DNA of 64,000 nucleotides from Chryseobacterium takakiae. Lineage in GTDB: Bacteria; Bacteroidota; Bacteroidia; Flavobacteriales; Weeksellaceae. The notes beneath the pieces were generated by a model that saw only the letters and a program-made list of their open reading frames with translations, made no database searches and was not told where the DNA came from. Positions 1 through 8,696 of this stretch are shown one piece after another. The translations under genes were made by a program, and so were the position numbers. The stretch spans positions 558,001-622,000 of the forward strand of contig NZ_FQVO01000001.1 in NCBI RefSeq assembly GCF_900129385.1, read 5' to 3'. How positions within the stretch are numbered: the first letter of the stretch is position 1; every line of letters begins with the position of its first letter.

Positions 1-1
1 C

Positions 2-214
2 AGCAGACCCAACTCTATTGACGGTGCAAAAGTTTTGGGCGGTCCTTTGATAATTAATGCTGATCATATTACCCTTTTAAGCTTTGACACGGAAAGTAAG
101 GTTACCTATTTTATGATGAACGGCTTTCAGATCTCCATGAAAATTCTATTTCAGGAAGCAGAAGAAGCACTCCAGTACGCTAAATCACATGTGGATAAAA
201 TTATAAAAGACTGA
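2..214 (+). CDS. C-terminal fragment of an unidentified protein
   Basis: The plus-strand reading frame is open from the window edge to a TGA at 212-214, giving about 70 residues. The fragment reads SRPNSIDGAKVLGGPLI at its start and ends in a charged stretch rich in Glu, Ala and Lys. It has no signal or membrane segment in the visible part. I do not recognise the family. The start lies outside the window, so length and function cannot be judged; that it is a real gene is inferred from the long open frame and ordinary codon use. Confidence 0.5.
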   Translation, partial: SRPNSIDGAKVLGGPLIINADHITLLSFDTESKVTYFMMNGFQISMKILFQEAEEALQYAKSHVDKIIKD

Positions 215-494
215 TTTTTTATAATATTTTTAGTTTTCGATATTCAATACATTTATTTTTTTACTTAACATTAATTATTAAGTTTAAAACCATACGTTTT
301 TAAGGATAAAGTAAATTTTAAATCTAAACATACCTTATATCTTTATAGGAATTCATTCTTAATGATCATATTCAGGTTTCAAAATATTGTCGGCACAGCC
401 TTTGAATGAAAATCAGCAGATTTGTTGTATAAAAGGATAAGAATATCCGCTAAACTTAGTACAGCAATCTGAACCGCTTCATCTCAAAATCAAT

Positions 495-1625
495 ATGAAA
501 AAATTTCTATCTGTATTCATTGCCGTAATATCAGCATTTATTGCCATAGTCCGCCTTTCCGGTTACCATTTTATATTTAAAGCGTTTGCCCTGAATATCA
601 AAAAAGGCCCGATAACACCGTCAAGCGATGATGCAGAAAAATTTTCTTCCAGAAGCATTCCGAATAAAGACCCTGACCCCTGGCAAAAATCAACCTCATA
701 CAATTCTACTGTAATTCCGGAAACGATTCTCAAAGAACTGAAAAAAACAAGAGCATCATCTCTTATTGTTATCCGAAATAATAAGATCATGCATGAAGAA
801 TACTGGAAAAATCACAATTCTTCATCCTTAATGAACTCTTTTTCAATGGCGAAAGGAATCCTTTCCTTACTGGTAGGATGTGCCATTGACGACGGCTATC
901 TTCAATCTGAACATCAGCTTCTTTCATCCATTTTCCCATCCTATAAAAACAGTAAATACGGTAAACATCTTACCTTATGTCATCTTATGACCATGCAGGC
1001 CGGCCTTGACTGGAAGGAAGAATACCACCACCCTTTTTCCGAAAATTCAAAACAATATTTTGTTGAAGATCTTGCTCAGCAGGCGTTTGAAACTGAATGT
1101 AAAGAAATGCCCGGCCAGCGTTATGAATATCAAAGTGTTGCCGCACAGCTTCTCGGTCTGGCACTAAGAAAAGCGACCCAAAAAGATCTTGCCACTTATC
1201 TTTCTGAAAAAATATGGATACCTCTCGGAATGGAATCATCCGCAAAGTGGAGCATCGATAAAAAAGGAGTTGAAAAAGCGTTCTGCTGTATTCATGCCAC
1301 ACCAAGGGATTTTGCTAAAATCGGTCAGCTGGTGATGCATAATGGATATTGGAAAGGAAAACAAATCATCAGCGAAGCATACTGCAAAAGAATGTTGACC
1401 CCAACAAAAATAAATGATGCATTTGGCTTTACCATTTGGGCAGATGATGAAGATTCTTTACAATACCGGTTTTTCTACGGATTCTTAGGCCAGTTTATCA
1501 TAATGATTCCTGAAAAACAAATGGTGATTGTAAAAACCGGGTTCTACAACAGGCTGGAGGTGGATAAAAAGAAAAGGCCGGTTCAGGTAAAACTTTTCGC
1601 CGAAGAGCTTTCAAAAATAATGTAA
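495..1625 (+). CDS. Serine hydrolase of the beta-lactamase (class C/AmpC-like) fold
   Basis: A 376-residue protein with an N-terminal hydrophobic segment (about residues 4-20) that should act as a signal or membrane anchor, placing the enzyme in the envelope. The nucleophile motif SxxK is visible as S117-M-A-K120 within NSFSMAKGILSL. A Tyr-containing second motif is at Y212-Q-S214, where class C enzymes usually have Y-x-N, and a KTG triad (VIVKTG) lies near the C terminus. These are the marks of the PF00144 family, which covers beta-lactamases, DD-peptidases and esterases. The sequence cannot separate these roles, and Ser in place of Asn in the second motif argues against assuming beta-lactam hydrolysis. 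It stands alone, about 170 bases before the next gene. The start is the ATG directly before the signal-like segment. Confidence 0.75.
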   Translation: MKKFLSVFIAVISAFIAIVRLSGYHFIFKAFALNIKKGPITPSSDDAEKFSSRSIPNKDPDPWQKSTSYNSTVIPETILKELKKTRASSLIVIRNNKIMHEEYWKNHNSSSLMNSFSMAKGILSLLVGCAIDDGYLQSEHQLLSSIFPSYKNSKYGKHLTLCHLMTMQAGLDWKEEYHHPFSENSKQYFVEDLAQQAFETECKEMPGQRYEYQSVAAQLLGLALRKATQKDLATYLSEKIWIPLGMESSAKWSIDKKGVEKAFCCIHATPRDFAKIGQLVMHNGYWKGKQIISEAYCKRMLTPTKINDAFGFTIWADDEDSLQYRFFYGFLGQFIIMIPEKQMVIVKTGFYNRLEVDKKKRPVQVKLFAEELSKIM

Positions 1626-1796
1626 TTTAATTTTTCTACGCTTTTTACAGCATCTACACATACCACATTTCTCAAGGTACCCAGGTACTGGCATACGCTT
1701 TGGAGTAAGTTCATGACTGCAATCATAAACCGGATCAAAAAAATTTCATATGCCGGTTTGCGATAATGCACCACTCACTGCAAAAAGAGAAGTAAA

Positions 1797-3524
1797 ATGG
1801 AAAAAATCGACAGTATCGCAATTGTCGGAGGCGGACCGGCAGCATTATTTGTTGTCAAACACCTGATCTCCGAAAATATATATCCCCAAACCTTATATAT
1901 TTTTGAAAAAAGCACTAGAATAGGTGCAGGAATGCCTTACAGCCGGGAAGGCGCAGCCAAAGAACACGTAGCCAACGTTTCTGCCAACGAACTTCCGGAG
2001 CTTCCCGAAACGTTTTCATCATTTATTCAGAGAAAACCTTACCCGAATCATCCTGATTTCTCAGATTACCGTAATATTAATGAATACAAAGTGATTCCGC
2101 GATTGATCTTAGGAGATTATATGGAAGAGCAATTCAAAATACTTCTGAATACCGCGAGAAAAAAAGGTGTTACCGTAAAAGTATTCACCGAAACAACAGT
2201 TACGGATATCCGCAAAAAGGATCATCATTTCGAAATTCTTACCGGCGGAGATGAAATCTATGAGTGTTCGGCAACTGTAATTTGTACAGGCCATCACTGG
2301 CCTAAAAAACATGAAGGAAATACCAACGGATGGTACGATTCTCCTTATCCGCCCTCAAAATTTTCTGCTGCTACCAACTATCCGATCGCCATCCGAGGAA
2401 CGTCCCTTACAGCCGTTGATGCTATTAAAACACTCGCGAGACTGAACGGGACATTCAGTGAAAAAGGTGATGAGATGATCTACACTTTGCATGAAAACAG
2501 CAGCAGTTTTTCACTTACCTTATTTTCAAAAAGAGGCTATTTGCCCGCGCTTCGTTTTCATTCGGAAGGAAGTGCTTTTTCAGAAGGCTGGATTATGTCT
2601 CAGGAAGAAATTTATGAATACAAAGAGAAAAACGGAGGTTTTGTAGATTTAAATTATGTTTTCGAACGAAATTTTAAGCAGCCGCTGCGTAAGAAAAATG
2701 AAAAATTTTATAATGAAATTAAAGACCTTACGATTGAGCAATTTGTAGAAAAAATGTTGACTTTACGGGAGGAGCTAGACAGTTTCGAGCTGTTTAAAGC
2801 CGAATATTATGAAGCACAAAAATCAATCGAAAGACATCAGACTATCGCATGGAAGGAAACACTTTCAGCATTCAGCTATGCAATTAATTATCCGGCCAAG
2901 CATTTTTCGGCAGAAGATATGATCAGGATGAAAAAAACGCTGCTTCCTCTTATCTCAGTGATTATCGCATCATTGCCACAGTCATCATACAGGGAAATTA
3001 TTGCTTTGTATAACCAGGGACTCATCAGCCTTGTAAGTGTGGATGACGAGAGCCATGTAGAACCTCATCAGGAAGAAGGTGCAATATATCATTATACCGA
3101 TCATCATTCAGGAGAGATAAAATCAGAACATTACAGAATGTATATTGATGCAATCGGACAGCAGCCGGTACAATTTAACGATATTCCTTTCAAGACGCTT
3201 CGTGAGGAAGGATTAATCAGCTCCGGATATCTTAAGTTTAAAGATACGAATACAGGAAAAATGCAGTTTGAAGAAGGTAATAAAAAAATCCTGAAAATCG
3301 AACCGGAGAACTATTATCTTCGTGTAGACGGATTGAATATCAACGATTATTTTCAGGCACTTGATTATTATGGTAAGGCAACACAAAATCTTTTTATTAT
3401 GACCGTGCCGTACATTGCAGGACTTAATCCTGATTATTCGGGTCTTGACTTCTGCGATACCGCGGGCAAAAGAGTTGCAACTTCTATAAAATCGGGGATA
3501 ATTGCTGATCAAATCGTTTCTTAA
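1797..3524 (+). CDS. FAD/NAD(P)-binding protein (NAD_binding_9-type)
   Basis: A 575-residue protein. The N terminus carries a dinucleotide-binding signature, IAIVGGGPAALFVV, with glycines at 11-13. This is followed by a conserved-looking GAGMPYS segment and a second Rossmann-like area with ICTGHHWP. The architecture resembles the PF13454 family of flavoproteins found in many Bacteroidetes, for which no substrate is established as far as I know. No signal peptide is present, so it should be cytoplasmic. It is monocistronic: the upstream gene ends 171 bases earlier and a terminator-like hairpin follows its stop. It could be a monooxygenase- or oxidoreductase-like enzyme, but nothing here shows the reaction. 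Confidence 0.7.
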   Translation: MEKIDSIAIVGGGPAALFVVKHLISENIYPQTLYIFEKSTRIGAGMPYSREGAAKEHVANVSANELPELPETFSSFIQRKPYPNHPDFSDYRNINEYKVIPRLILGDYMEEQFKILLNTARKKGVTVKVFTETTVTDIRKKDHHFEILTGGDEIYECSATVICTGHHWPKKHEGNTNGWYDSPYPPSKFSAATNYPIAIRGTSLTAVDAIKTLARLNGTFSEKGDEMIYTLHENSSSFSLTLFSKRGYLPALRFHSEGSAFSEGWIMSQEEIYEYKEKNGGFVDLNYVFERNFKQPLRKKNEKFYNEIKDLTIEQFVEKMLTLREELDSFELFKAEYYEAQKSIERHQTIAWKETLSAFSYAINYPAKHFSAEDMIRMKKTLLPLISVIIASLPQSSYREIIALYNQGLISLVSVDDESHVEPHQEEGAIYHYTDHHSGEIKSEHYRMYIDAIGQQPVQFNDIPFKTLREEGLISSGYLKFKDTNTGKMQFEEGNKKILKIEPENYYLRVDGLNINDYFQALDYYGKATQNLFIMTVPYIAGLNPDYSGLDFCDTAGKRVATSIKSGIIADQIVS

Positions 3525-3550
3525 TTCAGAATATTTAATGATAAATCAAT

Positions 3551-3579
3551 GGGCTTGCGAAATCGTAAGCTCTTTTTTT
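3551..3579 (+). terminator. Intrinsic terminator after the FAD protein
   Basis: A stem GGGCTTGCG / CGTAAGCTC (two G-U pairs) with an AAAT loop is followed by seven T residues, 26 bases after the stop of the FAD-binding gene. It sits between convergent genes. Confidence 0.8.
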
Positions 3580-3586
3580 ATGAGTA

Positions 3587-3853
3587 TTATTTCCGGGTTC
3601 TTCTCAGCTGGCGTATTCTGGGTGTCAGCAGTTTTTGCTGTCCCTGATAGAACTCCCGGTATTTTTTAATGCTTTTTTCCAGGTTTCTTTTTTGCTTTAA
3701 ATAATCTTCATACAGTTCATTCAGCTCAATCATCATATGGTGAGCATCTTCCGGATTGATACAGGAATCGTGTTTCGAGTTCCTGATAAGATCCGAATAA
3801 TATTTCATCCGTTCGAGGAGGCTGGTATGAATTTTCGGTTCTATTCCCTGCAT
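3587..3853 (-). CDS. Small basic hypothetical protein downstream of the S41 peptidase
   Basis: An 88-residue protein, assuming the start at ATG 3853. A longer frame extends to 3940 but would overlap the end of the peptidase gene; the ATG at 3853 lies 7 bases after the peptidase stop at 3861-3863, a typical operon spacing, so I prefer it. The product starts MQGIEPKIHTSLLER, has no membrane segment, and is rich in Lys, Arg, Glu and Tyr with a strongly basic C terminus (RIRQLRRTRK). The middle is probably helical. I do not recognise a family. Its position suggests it is co-transcribed with the peptidase, but no function can be inferred. Confidence 0.55.
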   Translation of the reverse strand: MQGIEPKIHTSLLERMKYYSDLIRNSKHDSCINPEDAHHMMIELNELYEDYLKQKRNLEKSIKKYREFYQGQQKLLTPRIRQLRRTRK

Positions 3854-3860
3854 CGTTGTT

Positions 3861-5222
3861 TTATTTAAAATTAAATCCTGAAAATCCCGCTGCCGGGCTG
3901 TCACTCTGAAATAGAACCTTAATTTCATTTCCATCAGCATTTGTATTACCCTGCTTAGAATAGATTTTATTAAGAGCAGATGAAAGTAAAGCTTCAGAAG
4001 GATCGCCTAACGGCATTAACGGTAAATTATTAAATTCATTGACACTAAATTGGGGATTGATACCGTTGATATACCCTCCTTCTCCACTGGCATTGAATAC
4101 CTTATAAATAACAGGATGAATTTGCCACGTAATTTTTTTCGGTTTTCTTTTATCCTCAATAATAAATCCGGCCATATCTTTTCCTAAAGTTGTATCTCCC
4201 ACCTGAATTACATCCATATAAGGTTTCAGATTATTGATCACAATCTCAGCAGCGGATGCTGTACTTCCCGAAGTCAGCACATACACTCTGTTTAAGCCTA
4301 AAGAGTGGGCATGCAAAGCATCAAAAGATAATGCTCCTGGATCATAAGCTATTTGCCGGGAAAAGGTTCTGCTGAGTTCGCCACCGTTTTTGTTGCCTTT
4401 ATAAACAATAAACCTGGAATTTGCAGAAATTCCCGAAGGTATCATTGCACAAAGTGCTGCCGCCGAAGAAACAGATCCCCCGTAATTGTAGCGAAGATCC
4501 AAAATAAGCTCCTGGATTCCTGCCGATTTAAACTCACTGAATTTCTGACTAAGCGCGGAAGTTATTCCATCCGGAAAATCATACATATAAAGATATCCGG
4601 TTTTTTTTCCATTCTGCTCAAAGATTTTGGATAATAAAGGCTGCTCCAGAGAATATCCGTAATATACCGTTACATTTTTCTCATTAATAACAGCCCCGTT
4701 CTGCCAGTTTCCGACTGTAAGATCAATAACTGTTTTAGTGGAAATAGATTCCGCCAGTTGCTGCGCATTGGAAGCGGTGATGGTCTGGCCGTTTATTTTT
4801 TTGATCACCATTCCACGTTCCAGGCCAGAGTTGGAGGCAGGAGAATTTTTTAAAACCAGTTTAACAACCGTTACTACTTCACCTCCTGATAATTGGAGAA
4901 TTGCATAATCAAACCCGAAAAGGTTCCGAACGGATTTCGGATAGGTGTTTGGATCAGTAGTATTCACAATGAAAGAAAAGCGGTCCTGGGATGATAATAA
5001 GCTTTTAAAAAAATCCTTTGTGGGAAGATGGTAATCCGGTTTTGCAGGCATTTGATCTGCCCAGTAATAATACCTGCGCATACTATCCTGAATCCAGCGG
5101 TTGGTATATTCCGTAGTTCCTTCGGGAAAATCCGGAACCTCATCGTCTGTCCGGTTACAAGAAACCATGAAAACTGACAACAGCATGATCCACAAAAACT
5201 GAATTTTAAAAAAGTCTTTCAT
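3861..5222 (-). CDS. S41 family C-terminal-processing peptidase, lipoprotein
   Basis: A 453-residue protein. The N terminus is a lipoprotein signal with Cys22 (VFMVSC), so it should be an envelope lipoprotein. A PDZ-like segment lies at about residues 105-170 (LERGMVIKKINGQTI). The S41 catalytic domain follows, with the Ser motif GSTASAAE (S323) and the matching Lys in TLGKDMAG (K348); LILDLRYNYGGS near 239-250 is the typical strand of the family. The pair Ser/Lys is complete, so it is probably active. It sits 10 bases downstream of the lipoprotein gene at 5233-5973 and just before a small basic ORF. The substrate is unknown; position suggests a link to the receptor cluster upstream. Confidence 0.85.
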   Translation of the reverse strand: MKDFFKIQFLWIMLLSVFMVSCNRTDDEVPDFPEGTTEYTNRWIQDSMRRYYYWADQMPAKPDYHLPTKDFFKSLLSSQDRFSFIVNTTDPNTYPKSVRNLFGFDYAILQLSGGEVVTVVKLVLKNSPASNSGLERGMVIKKINGQTITASNAQQLAESISTKTVIDLTVGNWQNGAVINEKNVTVYYGYSLEQPLLSKIFEQNGKKTGYLYMYDFPDGITSALSQKFSEFKSAGIQELILDLRYNYGGSVSSAAALCAMIPSGISANSRFIVYKGNKNGGELSRTFSRQIAYDPGALSFDALHAHSLGLNRVYVLTSGSTASAAEIVINNLKPYMDVIQVGDTTLGKDMAGFIIEDKRKPKKITWQIHPVIYKVFNASGEGGYINGINPQFSVNEFNNLPLMPLGDPSEALLSSALNKIYSKQGNTNADGNEIKVLFQSDSPAAGFSGFNFK

Positions 5223-5232
5223 AAATAATTAC

Positions 5233-5973
5233 TTATAAATAATCTGCTACATCAATATCTCCTTTTACAACTACTACTCCATTTTCCATTTTTTCCTGAA
5301 GAACAATCATATTGGCGCCAATATCCTGTTTTACAGTTGCTTTTATAATAACAGCTCCTGTGTAAGGTTCCGTAGTTCCCGGTTTGTACAATTCCAGATA
5401 GACAGGAGCGGTAGCACTGAAATAATTATATATTTTTACACTGGTGAAATCTTTTTTCCCAATGTTGTCAAATTCAGCAAGCACAACGCCGTTCTCTCTT
5501 TTAAGAACACCTTTAACGTTCTGAAGGGAAGATCCGGAAAATTCGCCGAGATTGGGAAAAATAAACTCAAAGCCTACTTTCCCTAAATTTACCTGTGGTT
5601 TTACGGCGTACGTCTGCAGGAAAATTCCCGGGAGATTGAAGAAATACAGGTTTTTATAATCTTTGGCATTATTATAAGTAATAGAATAAGCTGCAATCCT
5701 GTTTCCTGTCTGATGGTTGTAAATTTCCAATTCGTCTGTTTCCCCGTTATCAAGTACAAAATTGATTTTGGTTTCGATCTTATCGGTATAAGATGTGGCA
5801 CCGTTGATGGAGACCGGCTCGCCATTCAGCCTCATTTGGATAATATCCGGCTTTGAGAATCCTTTCACCGTAACTTCGGCAGGAACCTGGTCTTTATCGT
5901 AAGCTTCCAATGTGCTGTTGTCCGTGCATGAAAAAAATATGGTGAAGGCAAAAAATGCTAAAAAGTTTTTCAT
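5233..5973 (-). CDS. Hypothetical lipoprotein
   Basis: A 246-residue protein with a short signal ending in FFSC (Cys16), the mark of a lipoprotein. The mature part is rich in beta-forming residues and Gly/Asn turns and carries no catalytic motif that I recognise. It lies 10 bases upstream of the S41 peptidase gene, so the two are almost certainly one transcript, and it follows a terminator for the T9SS gene. It may be a surface or periplasmic binding partner of the peptidase; this is inference from position only. Confidence 0.65.
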   Translation of the reverse strand: MKNFLAFFAFTIFFSCTDNSTLEAYDKDQVPAEVTVKGFSKPDIIQMRLNGEPVSINGATSYTDKIETKINFVLDNGETDELEIYNHQTGNRIAAYSITYNNAKDYKNLYFFNLPGIFLQTYAVKPQVNLGKVGFEFIFPNLGEFSGSSLQNVKGVLKRENGVVLAEFDNIGKKDFTSVKIYNYFSATAPVYLELYKPGTTEPYTGAVIIKATVKQDIGANMIVLQEKMENGVVVVKGDIDVADYL

Positions 5974-6000
5974 TGTATTATCATTGAGTCATTATCAACA

Positions 6001-6036
6001 TTAAAAAACTGCCCAAAACCGATCTGGCATCGGGCA
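6001..6036 (-). terminator. Intrinsic terminator after the T9SS cargo gene
   Basis: On the minus strand, TGCCC-GAT pairs with ATC-GGGCA (with an internal bulge), followed by a run of six T. It lies 73 bases after the stop of the 6109-7038 gene and before the lipoprotein start at 5973. Confidence 0.65.
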
Positions 6037-6108
6037 ATTACCTAATTTTAAAATCTAATTGAAAATGTTTACTTGAGTTTTCATGGTTTCCTTTCTAAAG
6101 GAATCTGT

Positions 6109-7038
6109 TTATTTTTTAATAAATTTCAGTTTTTCCGTTGTTTTGCCATCAGCTACTTCCACCAGGTACGTTCCTGAAGATAAAGCTGTAACGTTAATGT
6201 TTTTAGAATATTTAGCCATCAAAACTTTTTGTCCTGACATATTGTAAACGCTTACCACCACAGAATTTTCATTCAATACCGGATTAAGCTGCAGCTGTAA
6301 AGACTCTGAAACAGGATTTTCCTTTACTTTCGTAATTGCTTTTTGCGCTGCTGATTCTTTTGTCCCAAGAACAAACGAAGATGCATAAATTCCTATCTCA
6401 TCAATATTGATATTCTGAACGTTCAGTCCGGTAGTAATTCTGTTTGACCAGAAACCGATATAAATTTTCTTTCCGGCAAAGCTCGAAAGATCTACCAGGC
6501 TCTCCGCAGACTGTGTTAAATCCGTTGAAGGCCACGGATTCGCCGTATTTCCGGCGATAATGGTGTATGGGCTTGTAATGGTATTCCCGTTTCCGTCCAC
6601 CGTCATCGCCTGGAAATCTGCAACGGTAGGAACCGGTTTTTGAGGGGTGCTGGTAAAAATCCAAAGATCTCTTCCTACAATAGTATGGGTTGTTCTCTGT
6701 CTGCTGATGTAGGCTGCAAGAGTGATCGTTCCTGAAGCTCCTGTTAAATTGATTTCAGGGGAAATAACCCAGTCGTTCTCCGTAGAAAAATTGGTTGCCG
6801 TACCGGAAGGCACAAGATTAATGGAATATCTTAAAACTCCCGAAGTACCATAAGTGAGTGTAGTTCCGTTATAGTAAATATTATTTCCCTGCTGCCATTG
6901 GTTGCTGTTTCCGTTTCCGTTAAAAAACGTCCATCCCTGAAGATCGTCAGACGTATCAAAAGAATTGATCCATACAGGAATCTGAGAATAAGCCATTAAT
7001 GGCAAAAGCAGAATAGAAAATAAAATTGTTTTTTTCAT
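6109..7038 (-). CDS. T9SS type A sorting-domain protein with a choice-of-anchor J-like domain
   Basis: A 309-residue secreted protein. It begins with a signal peptide (MKKTILFSILLLPLMAYSQ). Residues about 20-220 resemble the jelly-roll choice-of-anchor J domain: tryptophan-rich, with DWVISPEINLTG and KIYIGFWSNR. The last 80 residues form a Por-type sorting domain, ending in GTYLVEVADGKTTEKLKF. This directs export through the type IX system and surface attachment or release. It lies between two terminators, so it may be transcribed on its own or by read-through from the receptor cluster. The ligand is unknown. Confidence 0.8.
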   Translation of the reverse strand: MKKTILFSILLLPLMAYSQIPVWINSFDTSDDLQGWTFFNGNGNSNQWQQGNNIYYNGTTLTYGTSGVLRYSINLVPSGTATNFSTENDWVISPEINLTGASGTITLAAYISRQRTTHTIVGRDLWIFTSTPQKPVPTVADFQAMTVDGNGNTITSPYTIIAGNTANPWPSTDLTQSAESLVDLSSFAGKKIYIGFWSNRITTGLNVQNINIDEIGIYASSFVLGTKESAAQKAITKVKENPVSESLQLQLNPVLNENSVVVSVYNMSGQKVLMAKYSKNINVTALSSGTYLVEVADGKTTEKLKFIKK

Positions 7039-7057
7039 TATGAAAATATTTATCAGA

Positions 7058-7100
7058 TTAAAAAAAAGCAGGAAACAGCAGTCTCTCTACTATTTCCTGC
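7058..7100 (-). terminator. Strong intrinsic terminator after the beta-helix lipoprotein
   Basis: On the minus strand, GCAGGAAA (7100-7093) pairs with TTTCCTGC (7075-7068) across a 17-nt loop, followed by eight or nine T residues. Only about 20 bases separate it from the next ATG at 7038, so it may attenuate rather than fully isolate the downstream gene. Confidence 0.85.
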
Positions 7101-7108
7101 ATTGAAAA

Positions 7109-8410
7109 TTATTCTACGATTGAGAAATCATATTTAGTCCAAGAAGCAAAGAAATTCCCGCAATTTCTTGATCCAAGGTCAACTGTACCTGAGTTGAAGA
7201 ACGGCTGAGGCATTCCTCCGTTAAGCGTAGTTGCCGTACCTCCTGAAACAGTAAGCGCAGACCTGGTAGATCCTACTAATGAAGCGTAATTGAACGTATA
7301 TCCGAAAGCCTGAACATTTGTAAAATTAAGATCAGAAAGATTCACAGGAGCACCGCTCACCGTTTCCAATAATACCCCTACAGGATACCCTGTTACCGTA
7401 GCATTATTTAAAGTTAATTTTCCGTTTCTTCTTACGTGGATTGCATTTTCATACAAAGCACCGAATGAAGAGGTACCCGCTCCTACAATCGTAAGATTGT
7501 TGATTACAGGATGGGTGAATGGTGAAGCTGAAGAACCTGTTCCGTCGTTATCAAGCTCGATACCGTTGGAATCAGGATTAGAACCGCTGAGACTGTGTGT
7601 AGAATTTTGATCTGCCAATGCTAAAGCACAGTCAATTGTTCCGCTGTATCCGAAATCGAAATCGAAATTATCATCATCAGATGCGAAAGAAATAAGGTTT
7701 GAAGCATTTACCGTACCTCCGAAGAATTCAAAAGAATCATCTCTACCGTAAGCCACCTGGATGTGATCCAAAGTAGTACCGCTTCCAACTCCTCCTAAAG
7801 TTAATCCGTTGATTTCGTTTCCTGAATTAGGAGCAAGAAGATCATATCCTGCAAATTCGATACGTGCATACTTCAGGATTCCGCTGTTGTCTGAAGCATT
7901 AGATCCTCCATACTGATAATCTACTCCGGATAACCCTTCGATTACCGTAGTAGTCGGTTTGTTGGTAGGTGCAGCGCCCAGCATGATTACTCCTCCGAAA
8001 TCTCCAGGTTTAGCGGTTGTGCTTTCGTCACCATCCAATAGATTGTAGCTTGTGAAAACGATTGGCTGAGTAGAAGTTCCCTGAGCATCAAGTCTGCTTC
8101 CTCTTGAAATTACCAACACTCCGGTAGCCGTATTGGCTGCGTTTGGTTTTGCTTTGATAAACGTTCCCGGCTGAATCGTAAGTACCGCTCCGTTTTTCAC
8201 GGTTACAATACCATCAAGCTCAACAACTCCACTCCATGTAGTATTTGATGTGATGGCTCCGCTTACCGTAGTAACAGGAAGTGAAGAAGCTGTTAAATAT
8301 TCTGCAGAAGCAGACTGCATTTCAAACGGTGTAGTAGCATCTGCTAATGTTTCATGCTGACAAGCTGTAAGAGATAAAGCTGTAACTGCGATTAAAGTTA
8401 ATTTTCTCAT
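7109..8410 (-). CDS. Surface lipoprotein with right-handed beta-helix-type repeats
   Basis: A 433-residue protein with a lipoprotein signal ending at LTACQH (Cys17). The mature part is rich in Gly, Ser, Thr and Asn with repeated short strand-turn motifs, such as the run around DSFEFFGGTVNASNLISFASDDD, which suggests a beta-helix. Proteins of this kind commonly follow TonB-dependent receptors in Chryseobacterium and have sometimes been labelled multidrug transporter, a name the sequence does not support. It is separated from the receptor by 286 bases holding a hairpin and ends at a strong terminator. A surface ligand-binding role for the receptor is plausible but unproven. Confidence 0.65.
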   Translation of the reverse strand: MRKLTLIAVTALSLTACQHETLADATTPFEMQSASAEYLTASSLPVTTVSGAITSNTTWSGVVELDGIVTVKNGAVLTIQPGTFIKAKPNAANTATGVLVISRGSRLDAQGTSTQPIVFTSYNLLDGDESTTAKPGDFGGVIMLGAAPTNKPTTTVIEGLSGVDYQYGGSNASDNSGILKYARIEFAGYDLLAPNSGNEINGLTLGGVGSGTTLDHIQVAYGRDDSFEFFGGTVNASNLISFASDDDNFDFDFGYSGTIDCALALADQNSTHSLSGSNPDSNGIELDNDGTGSSASPFTHPVINNLTIVGAGTSSFGALYENAIHVRRNGKLTLNNATVTGYPVGVLLETVSGAPVNLSDLNFTNVQAFGYTFNYASLVGSTRSALTVSGGTATTLNGGMPQPFFNSGTVDLGSRNCGNFFASWTKYDFSIVE

Positions 8411-8595
8411 TGTTAAAGTTTTTGAATGATCAAGCCTTATATAGTTTTTCCAGACCTGATGTTTTTAAATATTTAGAAATACCCGCCTCTGTATTTCTGC
8501 GATTTGGTTATTTTTACCCAACATTACATGAGGAGCTGTAATGAAGAGTTCCCTATTATTCACCGCTGATATTCGGGAAGGTATCAGCTTTGTTG

Positions 8596-8640
8596 TGAAT
8601 CAATACTGTGGCGCGCATCATCAGTATTATTTTTGATTCA
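8596..8640 (-). terminator. Imperfect hairpin between receptor and lipoprotein genes
   Basis: AATACTG and CAGTATT enclose a 13-nt loop, and outer arms TGAATCA / TGATTCA extend the stem around a small bulge. It lies 57 bases after the receptor stop. There is no clear T run on the minus strand, so it may be an mRNA-stabilising or processing structure rather than a terminator. The rest of the 8411-8696 gap shows nothing else I can name. Confidence 0.4.
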
Positions 8641-8696
8641 AATAACCAGGATCAACCTGTACATTGCAATGAGCTCTTTACTGAATATTCATTTAT

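Noticed and set aside
1626..1796. A 63-residue minus-strand frame at 1583-1774
   Set aside because: It overlaps the end of the serine hydrolase gene and has no signal, family or terminator support.
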